DNA of 64,000 nucleotides. Origin: Methylomonas subterranea. GTDB lineage: Bacteria > Pseudomonadota > Gammaproteobacteria > Methylococcales > Methylomonadaceae. The position numbers and the translations under genes are program-made. Below, piece by piece: positions 38,956 through 50,229 of the stretch. The notes under the pieces were generated by a model. That model was not told the DNA's origin and did no database searches. It saw only the letters and a program-made list of their open reading frames with translations. The DNA lies in the NCBI RefSeq assembly GCF_024505185.1, contig NZ_JANIBJ010000007.1:1-64000 (forward strand), given 5' to 3'. Within the stretch, counting starts at the first letter, position 1, and each line of letters begins with the position of its first letter.

Positions 38956-39546
38956 TTAGGCCGGGATGGGGGAGAGGCGGCGTTTGCCGCGCCAAGTCAA
39001 CCAAGCGCCGCTGGCAAACAGCAGCCCGGCGGGCGGCAGCGGTACAGCGGCAATGTTGACGTTCAAGCTAGCCGACATCGAAAGCGAATTGCCGAACAAG
39101 TAAATCAGGCCTTGATTGAGGTCGGCGGGGTCGGCGGTCATGCTCAGTATCGTCGCACCGTCTGCCAGTGCCTGAAAGCGCAAGGTTCCCAGATGCAGGT
39201 CGCCGCTGAAATCGTTGGCCGCCAGGCCTGGAAAGGCCGAGCCGGCCAAATCCAAGTTAAGGATTTCAGCATCGTCCGAGAACAGCGGATTCAGCCAGCT
39301 TGCGTTCAGTCCCAGCAAAGCCGGGGAAACGTTCAGATTGAAGCCAAAAGCCAGCAGCAGGTCGTCGGCGTAGCTGTCGGCAAACACGTCGCGGGCTATG
39401 AGGTCGACGTCGAACACATCGCCGACCCGGATCGTGTCGGTTTGGGTCCGCAAGGCCAGCGATGGCACGGCGGCTTGCAGTGGCGAGGAGGATATGGCCG
39501 CCAGCAGGCCGGCGACGATGAGTGGTTTGATGTTCATGTTCTTCAC
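38956..39546 (-). CDS. PEP-CTERM protein with cohesin-like domain
   Basis: A 196-residue protein: signal peptide (cut near SSSPLQA), then a domain (about 27-160) with the cohesin pattern. A first strand with RVGDVFDVDLIARDV leads to LLLAFGFNLNVSPALLG, and LHLGTLRFQALADGATILSM lies near the end. The tail VPLPPAG, a hydrophobic helix and RGKRR form an exosortase signal. Cohesins bind dockerins, and the next gene upstream, the nuclease ending at 39765, carries a dockerin. It may therefore tether that enzyme to the cell. The tail departs from the VPVPA type of its neighbours. Same strand as the nuclease, 218 bp downstream. Confidence 0.78.
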   Translation of the reverse strand: MKNMNIKPLIVAGLLAAISSSPLQAAVPSLALRTQTDTIRVGDVFDVDLIARDVFADSYADDLLLAFGFNLNVSPALLGLNASWLNPLFSDDAEILNLDLAGSAFPGLAANDFSGDLHLGTLRFQALADGATILSMTADPADLNQGLIYLFGNSLSMSASLNVNIAAVPLPPAGLLFASGAWLTWRGKRRLSPIPA

Positions 39547-39551
39547 CTTGA

Positions 39552-39650
39552 ATAATGGTAAGGCTTACGCCCAAAATAACTTCCTTATTTAAATCCCTCA
39601 CCCTAGCCCTCCCGGAGGGGAAAAGAATGCGGAAGTTATTACTCTGAAAG
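39552..39650. repeat. Degenerate copy of the AGGATTCCG-type palindromic element
   Basis: The left part AGGCTTACGCCCAAAATAAC and right part GCGGAAGTTATTACTCTGAA frame a CCCTCACCCTAGCCC / GGAGGGG core, the same layout as the elements at 38691 and 60521. Confidence 0.65.
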
Positions 39651-39655
39651 CCACG

Positions 39656-39716
39656 GTAGGAGCGACGCGTAGTCGCGATTCGTAAGGTCGTCATCGCGAC
39701 TGTGCGTTGCTCCCAC
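39656..39716. repeat. Inverted repeat GTAGGAGCGACGC...GCGTTGCTCCCAC
   Basis: GTAGGAGCGACGCGTAGTCG at 39656-39675 faces CGACTGTGCGTTGCTCCCAC at 39697-39716. Partial relatives occur at 29980-30037 and 44898-44915. A REP-like palindrome between two genes. Confidence 0.65.
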
Positions 39717-39764
39717 GATTTTTCCAGCCTTGTTCCGGCAGTTAAGCCGCCGCGATAAACAGGA

Positions 39765-42287
<2,523 letters not shown>

Positions 42288-42358
42288 ATTCCGATCTCCG
42301 AAATGTGGCGGTAAACGAGGCAAGCGCTGCCGTACCGGCCATATTTCAAAGCAGTCAT

Positions 42359-42387
42359 GTGACAAAGCCATGAGGATTTGTTGACGA
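42359..42387 (-). promoter_or_regulatory. PhoB box before the nuclease gene
   Basis: Minus-strand units at exact 11-bp steps. Plus-strand cores are GTGAC at 42359, ATGAG at 42370 and TTGAC at 42381. An AT-rich -10 candidate lies at about 42340-42347. Confidence 0.72.
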
Positions 42388-42413
42388 AACGGTAAAACGT
42401 AATACGCGCATTG

Positions 42414-42453
42414 TTGTCATTTTTCGGTCTTAAACCTGTCACGGATTTTTCAT
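42414..42453 (+). promoter_or_regulatory. Four-unit PhoB box before the first PhoX gene
   Basis: Units TTGTCAT (42414), CGGTCTT (42425), CTGTCAC (42436) and TTTTCAT (42447) at exact 11-bp steps. A TAATTT -10 is at 42464-42469, 10 bp downstream. One of the clearest operators in the window. Confidence 0.85.
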
Positions 42454-42506
42454 CTCCCGTTGCTAATTTGAGCGCTCAACCTTAGCCAACACGAGAGAGA
42501 ACTTAC

Positions 42507-44570
42507 ATGAACGATAACGAGCATAACCTGATCGACTCCGGCGACGAGCCGATGAGCAATCATTCCGACAACCCGCATTTTTCCAGCATTCTGGAAAAGC
42601 GTTTGTCCCGCCGCGACATGTTGAGCGGCAGCTTGACCGCCGCCGTGGCCGGCATGTTCGGCGCTTCCAGCCTGGGCAATGTCGCGGCGGCGGCCGGCAG
42701 CTTTTTACCGCCGGCGGCCGGCGCTAATCCGTCTTTCGCCTTGAACCCAAGCCTGGGTTTTGCGGCGGTTCCGCCCACCCGTTCCGATAACGCTACCGTA
42801 CCGGCCGGCTATAAAGCACAAACCCTGGCGCCTTGGGGTACCCCATTGACCGGCAGCTATCCCGCTTATAAAGCCGACGGCAGCAACAGCGGCGCCGAGC
42901 AGGAGCAGCAAGTGGGTTCGCATCATGACGGCATGCATTATTTCCCGATGGCCAGCAATCCGAACGGCCACGGCTTGTTGTGCGTGAATCACGAGTACGT
43001 CGATCAATACAACCTGCATCAAGGCGGCGCCATCAACAGCAATCCGCGCCCGGAAGACCAAGTCCGTAAGGAAATCGCCGCCCACGGCGTCAGCGTCATC
43101 GAAGTCAAGAAAGACCCATTCACTGGCGAATGGGGCGTCGTGCAGGGTGGTTACAATCGCCGCATCACCGCCAACACACCGATGGAAATCCGTGGTCCGG
43201 TGCGCGGCAGCGATTTCGTCAAAACCAAATACAGCCCCGACGGCACCATGACCCGCGGCACCATCAACAACTGCGGTCACGGTTATACACCTTGGGGCAC
43301 TTACCTGACCTGCGAGGAAAACTGGTCGGGTTATTTCGTCAATCGCACAGGTCGTCCGCGCGAGCACGCCCGTTACGGTGTCAGCACCAGCGCCGGCCGT
43401 TACCGCTGGGAAACCGCGCAGGGCGGCGCCGATCAATACATCCGCTTCGACGCCTCGGTTAAAGCGGCCGATCCTGTCGACGACTACCGCAACGAGCCCA
43501 ACGGCCAAGGCTGGATCGTCGAGATCGATCCGTTCAACCCCAACAGCACGCCGAAAAAACGCACCGCGATGGGACGTTTCGGGCACGAAGGTTGCTGGTT
43601 ATCGCCGCCGCAATTGGGTCAACCGGTCGTTTTTTACTCCGGCGACGATGCGCAAAACGAATATGTCTATAAATTCGTCACCAAGGCCCGTTACAGCAAA
43701 AACGTCAATGGCGACATCCTGGATCAAGGCACTTTGTACGTGGCGCGCTTCAACGACGACGGCACCGGCGAATGGCTGGCATTGGACATCAACGACTTGG
43801 CGTTCCAGGCCGCCGCGTTTGCCAAGGGCGTGGCTTTTGCCGATCAGGCCGACGTATTGGTCAACACCCGTCTGGCGGCCGACGTGGTCGGCGCCACCAA
43901 AATGGACAGACCGGAGTGGGGCACGGTGCATCCGCAAACCCGCGAAGTCTATATGACCATGACCAACAACGGCAGCCGCAACGCCGGCAATATCGACGCC
44001 GCCAATCCGCGCGGCCCAAATCCTTACGGCCATATCATCCGCTGGCGCGAGCAGGGCAACCGTTCCTGGGCCACCAAATTCGAGTGGGACATCTTCGTGT
44101 TGGGCGGTATCGAATCCGACAGCCAAGTGTTGCCGGAACAAGGCGGCCCCGCGCTGACCCAAGACAACATCTTCGCCAGCCCGGACGGTTTGTGGCTGGA
44201 CCAAAACGGCATCCTGTGGATTCAGACCGATATGAGCGGCTCTCAGCAATTGTCCGGCCCCTTCGGCGCCAACCAAATGCTGGCCGCCAACCCGATCAGC
44301 GGCGAAATCAAGCGCTTTTTGGTCGGTCCCAACGATCAGGAAACCACCGGTGTGGTGTCGACCCCGGACGGCAAAAACCTGTTCGTCAACTTCCAGCATC
44401 CTGGCGACCGCTCCAGCGCCAGCCTGGGCTTCACCAGCAACTGGCCTGACCACGGCGCGGTGTATCGTCAACCCGGCGATGCGGTTGTGGTAGCCGACCC
44501 GGTGGGTCCGCGTCCACGCAGTTCCACCATCGTCATCACCCGCGAAGACGGTGGCGTGGTCGGCTTGTAA
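42507..44570 (+). CDS. phoX: PhoX-family phosphatase (DUF839), Tat-exported
   Basis: A calcium- and iron-dependent alkaline phosphatase family. The 687 residues begin with a 30-residue leader and a twin-arginine signal (SRRDML at 34-39) with a hydrophobic alanine-rich stretch. The beta-propeller carries the family signatures HDGMHYFPM, LLCVNHEYV, GTINNCGHGYTPWGTYLTCE (the cysteine and glutamate of the metal site) and RFGHEGC. AGAGAGAA precedes the ATG. Its Tat signal fits the nearby tatABC genes. Strong Pho box upstream, strong terminator downstream. Confidence 0.93.
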   Translation: MNDNEHNLIDSGDEPMSNHSDNPHFSSILEKRLSRRDMLSGSLTAAVAGMFGASSLGNVAAAAGSFLPPAAGANPSFALNPSLGFAAVPPTRSDNATVPAGYKAQTLAPWGTPLTGSYPAYKADGSNSGAEQEQQVGSHHDGMHYFPMASNPNGHGLLCVNHEYVDQYNLHQGGAINSNPRPEDQVRKEIAAHGVSVIEVKKDPFTGEWGVVQGGYNRRITANTPMEIRGPVRGSDFVKTKYSPDGTMTRGTINNCGHGYTPWGTYLTCEENWSGYFVNRTGRPREHARYGVSTSAGRYRWETAQGGADQYIRFDASVKAADPVDDYRNEPNGQGWIVEIDPFNPNSTPKKRTAMGRFGHEGCWLSPPQLGQPVVFYSGDDAQNEYVYKFVTKARYSKNVNGDILDQGTLYVARFNDDGTGEWLALDINDLAFQAAAFAKGVAFADQADVLVNTRLAADVVGATKMDRPEWGTVHPQTREVYMTMTNNGSRNAGNIDAANPRGPNPYGHIIRWREQGNRSWATKFEWDIFVLGGIESDSQVLPEQGGPALTQDNIFASPDGLWLDQNGILWIQTDMSGSQQLSGPFGANQMLAANPISGEIKRFLVGPNDQETTGVVSTPDGKNLFVNFQHPGDRSSASLGFTSNWPDHGAVYRQPGDAVVVADPVGPRPRSSTIVITREDGGVVGL

Positions 44571-44629
44571 GCGTTTTACGCTTAGCCCGGACAGGGACGT
44601 TCGGGCATTAACCCAAGCGCATGAACAAC

Positions 44630-44660
44630 AAGGCCGGTTTTACCGGCCTTGCTTTTTTTG
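44630..44660 (+). terminator. Terminator after the first PhoX gene
   Basis: A 9-bp stem AAGGCCGGT / ACCGGCCTT (44630-44638 with 44642-44650), a 3-base loop, then GC and seven T (44653-44659). Confidence 0.93.
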
Positions 44661-44725
44661 CCTGGAGAGTTTGGGCATGCGGGAGGTCATCCCATCGCTC
44701 ATGAGAGGGCGCCGTAATGGCCGAT

Positions 44726-44860
44726 CAGTCCCTTCTCCCGCCGCACCCACGGGGCATAAAGGAGAAGGTTAGGGTGAGGGTATAAAAATCAACGCCTTGC
44801 CTTGTTATTTCCCCTCACCCCAGCCCTCTCCTGCAAGGAGAGGGAGCTTTTTACGACGCC
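44726..44860. repeat. Composite CCCTCACCC/GGAGAGGG palindromic element
   Basis: Successive arms TCCCTTCTCCC, GGAGAAGGTTAGGGTGAGGG, AAATCAACGCCTTGCC, CCCCTCACCCCAGCCCTCTC and GGAGAGGGAGCTTTTTACGA. The middle part recurs at 49128-49160. The rest of the gap 44661-45125 shows no gene. Confidence 0.7.
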
Positions 44861-45125
44861 TACCATGAAGGCACGGCCCCGGCCGGTGGTGGCAGTCCGG
44901 TGGGAGAGACGCATAGTCGCGAAGATGGTATTTGTCGGATTCCGGGAAGTGCTCGTCATTTCGGCGGCGATTGGCGAAATCCGTACTCCACGGACGGAGC
45001 TAAGCTTGCCATCCATGGTAATGGAGGCCCGTTCTTGTGACCATTGGGTATCCCGGCGGCCAGTCCGGCGCTGCCCAGCGGGAATGCCCTATTGCGGACA
45101 TTCCCACAGTGTTTTCAGTCGGCGA

Positions 45126-45782
45126 TCAGGCGGCTTCGCGGCGGCGTAGGCCCGCCAAACCGGCCAGAGCCGAGCTGAACAACCAAATGGCGGACGGAAC
45201 CGGCACTTGCGAAACGTCGCCGTTGAATACCGCAATCGCATAACCGTTGCCGGTTTTCAGGGCGTCGGTTTGCAGGCCTAAATCGGTCAGGAAGGACCAG
45301 GCGAAATTGGCCGGGTCGGGGGCGTATTCGGTAGCTGTCCAATACAGGTCGGCTTGCAAGTTGGACAGCGGGCCCTTGTTGGTCAACTTGCCGTCGATAT
45401 AGTCGCCGTTGCTGGCGTATGCGCCGCTGTTATTCAGCGTGACGTAATACAAATGAGCCAGTTCGGACGCCGGGCTGGAAATGTTGTAGCTCCAGTCGGT
45501 GCCGCCGTCCACGCTCTCGGCGTATTGAAACGATGAACCGTTGACCGGAGAAACGGTCGGCAAGCGCCAGCCGCTGATGCCGGCATGAGACAGGCCGGCT
45601 ACCCAGTCCAGCGCCTCTTGCCAGGATTGAACGGCTTGGCTTTGGTTCAGCCAGGTGACGTTCAAAACGGTGTCGTAGTACATGTCGTTGCCGCGCGCTT
45701 CCAGGGCCGCTTCGGAACTTGCGGTGAACAACATACCGGCGGATAAAGCCGAAGCGAGCAGTAAGGGTTTGCCTGAAATCAT
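45126..45782 (-). CDS. PEP-CTERM protein with DUF1566-type domain
   Basis: A 218-residue protein: signal peptide (cut near TASSEA), a DUF1566/Lcl-like domain (YYDTVLNVTWLNQ, then WVAGLSHAGISGWRLPT), and the tail VPVPSAIW, hydrophobic helix, RRREAA. DUF1566 domains are lectin-like surface modules of unclear function. The ATG at 45782 is followed by the signal peptide and preceded by AAGGAGT, a good ribosome binding site. A Pho box lies 70 bp upstream, suggesting phosphate control. Confidence 0.87.
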   Translation of the reverse strand: MISGKPLLLASALSAGMLFTASSEAALEARGNDMYYDTVLNVTWLNQSQAVQSWQEALDWVAGLSHAGISGWRLPTVSPVNGSSFQYAESVDGGTDWSYNISSPASELAHLYYVTLNNSGAYASNGDYIDGKLTNKGPLSNLQADLYWTATEYAPDPANFAWSFLTDLGLQTDALKTGNGYAIAVFNGDVSQVPVPSAIWLFSSALAGLAGLRRREAA

Positions 45783-45851
45783 GTAGAGACTCCTTGTGAT
45801 AATGGTGAATGGGATGATTATGTGTCGCACTTCACACATTAAGCCTTCACT

Positions 45852-45891
45852 GTGACGGAGTCGTTACCTGTATATAAAGGTTTGATGACAG
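45852..45891 (-). promoter_or_regulatory. PhoB box before the DUF1566 PEP-CTERM gene
   Basis: Plus-strand cores GTGAC at 45852, GTTAC at 45863 and ATGAC at 45885 (11 then 22 bp apart), so on the minus strand the outermost unit reads CTGTCAT. A TTAATG -10 candidate lies at about 45836-45841. Confidence 0.72.
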
Positions 45892-46043
45892 ATTGGAAGG
45901 AAGGCAATACCGCGAGCCATAGCCTCTGCTGACCGAAACCGCAACGCCGCCCCTTGATCGTCTGGATGAAGGGGCGGACTTATAAGGAGCCGAAAAGCCA
46001 TGGCTAAATCGCCAAGCGGGTTTTTCCTTTAAAACAAGAGCAA

Positions 46044-46697
46044 TCAGGCGCTCAACGGACCGTTGCGGCGCTTGCCGGCCATGGCGGCCAAGCCCAATGC
46101 CATCAGGCACAGGATTGACGGTTCGGGTACAGTAGTCAGGTGAAACGCCCTATCGCCGGCGTCATTGAAACGCTCGCCCAGAAAGTCTTGATAGCCCAGG
46201 CCGTCGCCCACGTTGCTGGAGGCCCAACCCCACTCGGCGGGAGAGTTCAGGCTGGGTTGAATAGACAGCCAGTATTGGGTGTTTTCCAGCGCAAGGAAGC
46301 CGCTGGCCAAAACCGTGTGGTAGCTGTACATCACTATGCTGCCCAGATCGCTCAGCAAGGTTTCACCGGCGGAACCGGCTACGGTCTCGGAAAACAGCAG
46401 CGAAGCGGGGGCATTGTTGTTATCCGACCAAAACTCGATCAAGAATTGGGAAATGCCGCCGTTTGAAGGTGCGTCATAAAAACCGCCGGTCCAGCTGACC
46501 TCGGTAACCGTCAGTGTGCGGGTCAATGTGAAATTATCGTAGACCTTGGCGTAGTCGCCGAATGAGACGGGATCGTTCTGCGAAGAGAATGCATCGCTAG
46601 TGCCGTTCCAGGCTTGGTCGTAATCGAAACTGCTTGCTTGAGCGCCGCCGGCCATCAAGCCAAGCAGCACTATCATTGACATCATGTGTTTTTTCAT
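46044..46697 (-). CDS. PEP-CTERM exported protein
   Basis: A 217-residue protein with a signal peptide (MMSMIVLLGLMAGGAQA) and a beta-rich domain with aromatic motifs. The tail VPEPS, hydrophobic helix, GKRRNG is the classic PEP-CTERM signal rather than the VPVPA form of its neighbours, so another exosortase may process it. It lies 102 bp downstream of the second PhoX gene on the same strand, separated by a hairpin (46741-46783). Function unknown. Confidence 0.87.
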   Translation of the reverse strand: MKKHMMSMIVLLGLMAGGAQASSFDYDQAWNGTSDAFSSQNDPVSFGDYAKVYDNFTLTRTLTVTEVSWTGGFYDAPSNGGISQFLIEFWSDNNNAPASLLFSETVAGSAGETLLSDLGSIVMYSYHTVLASGFLALENTQYWLSIQPSLNSPAEWGWASSNVGDGLGYQDFLGERFNDAGDRAFHLTTVPEPSILCLMALGLAAMAGKRRNGPLSA

Positions 46698-46740
46698 GGG
46701 TTTACCTAATATTGATTTCGTAAATTCATTGGGTTGAGAG

Positions 46741-46783
46741 AGCCGCGCGGCGACGGAATGTCATCCGGCCTGTCCGCGCGGCT
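46741..46783 (-). terminator. GC-rich hairpin between the second PhoX gene and a PEP-CTERM gene
   Basis: A 10-bp inverted repeat AGCCGCGCGG (46741-46750) / CCGCGCGGCT (46774-46783) with a 23-base loop, 17 bp after the PhoX stop. No T-run, so it may attenuate rather than terminate. Confidence 0.45.
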
Positions 46784-46799
46784 CCGTTGCTGGTTGCCG

Positions 46800-48923
46800 T
46801 TACGATCTGCGTTTGGGCGGCGTCAGGTTGCCGCCGGTGGTCCGCGTGGTGAAATAACCGCTTACGCCGCCGACGGTGAGCGACGAACGCGTAACGAACA
46901 GCGGCGAAGCCGACGACAGGTGCCGCATTTGTAGGCTTTGTTCCGGTTTCAGTTCGCCGTTGGCATTGGTCCACGGACCGTTACCGATGCGGTATTCGGC
47001 GTTGCCATCGCAGACGATAGTCGTCGGCAGGTTGAAGCCGGTCAGTACGATGCTCGCGGACTCGATCAAGCTGTTGGCCGCCACGTTTTCCTGTGTGCCG
47101 AAATCGAAGGCATCCGGCGTCGTGCTGGCTTCGGCGGTTGTTGTGCGGAATGCCGCCGTGGTGCGGCTGGCGCCGCTGCTCAGGCCTATCGTGACGGTGG
47201 TTTCGACGGCTTCGCCTATGGTTTCCGCGCTCAAGTGGCGCACGCGCAAGGTCTGGCCAGCCTCAATGGAGGCCGCTTCGTTGGTCCAATTACCCTCATC
47301 AATGCTGAATTCGGCGTTATTGCCGCCGCCTATGCTGACCGTCAATGGGCCGATAAAACCGTCGATGGCGACGGATTCGGACTCCACGAGCACGGCCGGT
47401 GCCACGTTCAAGCGCTCGATAAAGCTGAAGCCGTCGGCTTTTTGCAAGGCGCGGAAGCGCGGCGGAATGGTCATTTCATAAATCACGCCACGGTTCTGGG
47501 TACCGCTCAGTCCGCCGGGGCCGGCTTGGCTGGAGAAATACAGTCGCGAGCCGTCGGGGGTAAAGGCCGGGCCGCAAATTTCCGAACCGCCGCGAGTGAT
47601 TTGCATCAGCAATTTGGGTTGCTGGTTGTTGGTGATGATGGCCAGACGCATAGCTGTGCCGTCTTCCGCCACCAACACGTCGCCGCCAGGGCTGACCACC
47701 ACGTTATCCACCTGGCTGTAATTGCTCAACGCGCCATTGGCGTTGCGCAGGTTGGTGAAGGCTTGGTTGTTGTGGGTGTCGTAAATCAGCTCGATCAAAT
47801 CGTTTTCGATGTCGATCGCCCAGATGCGGCCGTCGCCCTTGCTGGCAAAGAACATCACGCCGCGGGTCGGTTTGCTGCCAGCGCTTGGAATGGTACGCAG
47901 ACCTTCCGGAATTTCGTAATACCAGATGCCTTCGCCGCCGTTGAAATTGGTGCCGTTGCTGCCGGTGTCTGCTACCCACTGGATAGGACGGGCTTGACGT
48001 AATTGCGAACTGCCGCTGGCGGTATTGGGAACCACGATGTTATTAAAACCGGGTAAATCGTTGAACTGCGGGATGAACAAACGCTGCGATACACCGCTTT
48101 CCATGCGCATGCGGGTAACGCCGTCGGCCGTTACTTCCAGATCGTCCGGGTTCGAGACGAAGCGGACGAATTTGCCGGGATTGGTGTCCAGGGTTTGATA
48201 GCAGACGTGGTTGATAGGGTCGATAGCCACCGCCTCGCGGCCGTTGCGGGCGCCCAGCGCGTCCAGGCGGCGTTGCGGTACTACGCCCCAAGGGTCGCAT
48301 TCAAAAGCGTAACCGCCGGTGACTTCCTCGCAGGTGATCCAGGTACCCCAGGGCGTTTGACCGCCGGCGCAGTTATTGCGGGTACCGGTGCAGATGCGGT
48401 AATAGTCGATGACGTTGCCCTCGGCGTCGAAGCGGATCGAACTGACGCCGCCAAACGCGTTGCCGGTGGTGGATCCTTCTTCATGATTGGAAACATAAAC
48501 CCAACCGTCGTCGGGCGCCATGAACACCGCGCCGCCGTCGGGATCGATATGACCCAGCGGTTGACGGCTATCGTCGAGGGTAACCGGATTGACGTTGTAG
48601 CGCATTACCACCCGCACGTCGAAACCGGCCGGTCCGTATAGCTGGTGATTGACGGACGCGATATTGTCGCCGACGGTTTTCAGTTCCAGCGGGCCGAAGT
48701 CCTGGCCGCCCAATGGGCCGTAGGGAATATCCAGTTCCGGTCCGCCGACCAGTTGGGTTTGCGCAATCGCGTCCTTGACGACCCAGGCCGGCAGACTGGC
48801 CGCGCCCAGACCCAGAAAAATACCGCGCAACACGGTGCGGCGGTCGATGTCGCGTTGCATGACGCCTTCGAGCGGGCCGGATAGCCCCGCTTCCTTCAAT
48901 TCGTAATTTGTTTTCATTTTCAA
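46800..48923 (-). CDS. phoX: PhoX-family phosphatase with C-terminal repeat domains, Tat-exported
   Basis: A second DUF839 protein, 707 residues. Twin-arginine signal DRRTVLRG at 27-34, then a hydrophobic segment. The propeller has YVSNHEEG, GGQTPWGTWITCEE and GGSEICGPAFTPDGSRLYFSS. The metal-site CEE is kept. Residues about 500-700 add two copies of a roughly 95-residue beta module (AEFSIDEGNWTNEA and AEYRIGNGPWTNAN; RVRHLSAET and QMRHLSSAS). These resemble surface adhesion repeats and are absent from the other PhoX. The extension may hold the enzyme at the surface or on polymer. A four-unit Pho box is 43 bp upstream. Confidence 0.92.
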   Translation of the reverse strand: MKMKTNYELKEAGLSGPLEGVMQRDIDRRTVLRGIFLGLGAASLPAWVVKDAIAQTQLVGGPELDIPYGPLGGQDFGPLELKTVGDNIASVNHQLYGPAGFDVRVVMRYNVNPVTLDDSRQPLGHIDPDGGAVFMAPDDGWVYVSNHEEGSTTGNAFGGVSSIRFDAEGNVIDYYRICTGTRNNCAGGQTPWGTWITCEEVTGGYAFECDPWGVVPQRRLDALGARNGREAVAIDPINHVCYQTLDTNPGKFVRFVSNPDDLEVTADGVTRMRMESGVSQRLFIPQFNDLPGFNNIVVPNTASGSSQLRQARPIQWVADTGSNGTNFNGGEGIWYYEIPEGLRTIPSAGSKPTRGVMFFASKGDGRIWAIDIENDLIELIYDTHNNQAFTNLRNANGALSNYSQVDNVVVSPGGDVLVAEDGTAMRLAIITNNQQPKLLMQITRGGSEICGPAFTPDGSRLYFSSQAGPGGLSGTQNRGVIYEMTIPPRFRALQKADGFSFIERLNVAPAVLVESESVAIDGFIGPLTVSIGGGNNAEFSIDEGNWTNEAASIEAGQTLRVRHLSAETIGEAVETTVTIGLSSGASRTTAAFRTTTAEASTTPDAFDFGTQENVAANSLIESASIVLTGFNLPTTIVCDGNAEYRIGNGPWTNANGELKPEQSLQMRHLSSASPLFVTRSSLTVGGVSGYFTTRTTGGNLTPPKRRS

Positions 48924-48966
48924 TGTTATAGCTTGGTTGGTGGAGCCGAAAGCATAAATGCGAGCT

Positions 48967-49006
48967 GTGACACGATTGTGAAATTGATGTTAGCGGTTTA
49001 TGACAT
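48967..49006 (-). promoter_or_regulatory. Four-unit PhoB box before the second PhoX gene
   Basis: Plus-strand cores GTGAC 48967, GTGAA 48978, GTTAG 48989 and ATGAC 49000, at perfect 11-bp steps. A TATGCT-like -10 lies about 10 bp downstream on the minus strand, near 48950-48956. Confidence 0.85.
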
Positions 49007-49065
49007 GCAAGCGCGCGGGCCGAGGCGCCGAATAGGCTTCCGTTACAGATAGTCTTTCCCTTTGG

Positions 49066-49250
49066 AAACTGCCGTAAAAGCCATAAAAGAACCCTCTCCC
49101 TCCGGGAGAGGGCAGGGTGAGGGTATAGAAAATCAACGCCTTACCTTGTTATTTCCCCTCTCCCCAACCCTCTCCCGCGAGGAGAGGGAGCTTTTGCGAC
49201 AGCCTCCCGAGGGAGAAGGGACTGATCCGATTTTACGACAGCATCCTTAG
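49066..49250. repeat. Long composite palindromic repeat downstream of tatC
   Basis: GCCGTAAAAGCC near 49070, then CCCTCTCCC/GGGAGAGGG arms, AAATCAACGCCTTACC (49130-49145), CCCCTCTCCCCAACCCTCTC, GGAGAGGGAGCTTTTGCGAC and GATTTTACGACAGC. It shares its middle with 44783-44822. No gene lies between 49007 and 49455. Confidence 0.7.
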
Positions 49251-49455
49251 TCAAAAGGGGAGCTTGTTACTCTGAAAGTAAAATATTAGGTTGGGTGAGA
49301 TTGCTTGCCGGACAGGACGCCGTGAATACGTCCGTGTAGGCTCGGCGGCGGCATCCTTGCCGCCAACGCCTGTCCAACAAGCAACCGCGCCTTGGAAGAT
49401 TGTTTTTATGGGCCGGGGCGATGCGCCGGGTTCATGAGCGTTAGTAGCAAAATCC

Positions 49456-50229
49456 CTAGCGGTTGTCCGGCGCCAGTTCGGTTGTCCTGTCGGATTTGGC
49501 GGTGGAAAGGTAGGCCAGCAGCACGCCGAGCTCGAACAGCAGCCAGATCGGCACCGCCATCAGGGTTTGCGAAATGACGTCCGGCGGGGTCAGCAGTGCG
49601 CCGATGATGAAGGCTCCCACGATCACGTAAGCGCGTTGGTCATGCAGGGTGCGGTATTCGACCAAGCCGCTTTTGACCAGCAACAGGGTGAATATCGGCA
49701 CTTCGAACACCGCGCCGAAGGCGATCAGCATGCGTATGACAAAGTCCAGGTAATGGCCGATGTCGGTCATGACGGCCACCCCTTGCGGCGCGGCGGTTAC
49801 CATGAAACCGAAGATCACCGGAAACACCGCGAAATAGGCAAACGCCAGACCGAGGTAAAACAACAGCGTGCTGGCCAGCAGCAAGGGGAAAAACAGGCGC
49901 TTTTCCGCCCGGCGCAAACCGGGGGCGACAAAGGCCCAGGCCTGATAAAGCAGAAACGGCACCGCCAGCAGCACGGCGGCCAGGAAGGCCAGTTTGAAAG
50001 GAATCAGAAACGGCGACGCCACTTCGATGGCTATCATTTGCGAGCCCGCCGGCATATAGCGCAGCAGCGGGTCGGCCAGTTGGGCATAAATCTCGTTGGC
50101 GTAATAAGCCAGTCCGGCAAAAACCAACAGCACGAATAGCACCGATTTCAATACCCGGTTGCGCAGTTCCAGCAAATGTCCCAGCCAGCTCATGCGGGCG
50201 GAATCCCCGGAAAAATCTCCGTCAGCCAT
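49456..50229 (-). CDS. tatC: Sec-independent translocase protein TatC
   Basis: Core of the twin-arginine export system and receptor for the twin-arginine signal. The 257 residues hold six membrane segments, starting with SWLGHLLELRNRV before the first. The conserved FLLYQAWAFVAPGL and FEVPIFTLLLVKSG blocks are present. It overlaps tatB by 8 bp. Both PhoX proteins nearby carry Tat signals. Confidence 0.96.
   Translation of the reverse strand: MADGDFSGDSARMSWLGHLLELRNRVLKSVLFVLLVFAGLAYYANEIYAQLADPLLRYMPAGSQMIAIEVASPFLIPFKLAFLAAVLLAVPFLLYQAWAFVAPGLRRAEKRLFFPLLLASTLLFYLGLAFAYFAVFPVIFGFMVTAAPQGVAVMTDIGHYLDFVIRMLIAFGAVFEVPIFTLLLVKSGLVEYRTLHDQRAYVIVGAFIIGALLTPPDVISQTLMAVPIWLLFELGVLLAYLSTAKSDRTTELAPDNR

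Noticed and set aside
49066-49250. CRISPR array
   Set aside because: The repeats are palindromic, irregularly spaced and have no uniform spacers or cas genes.
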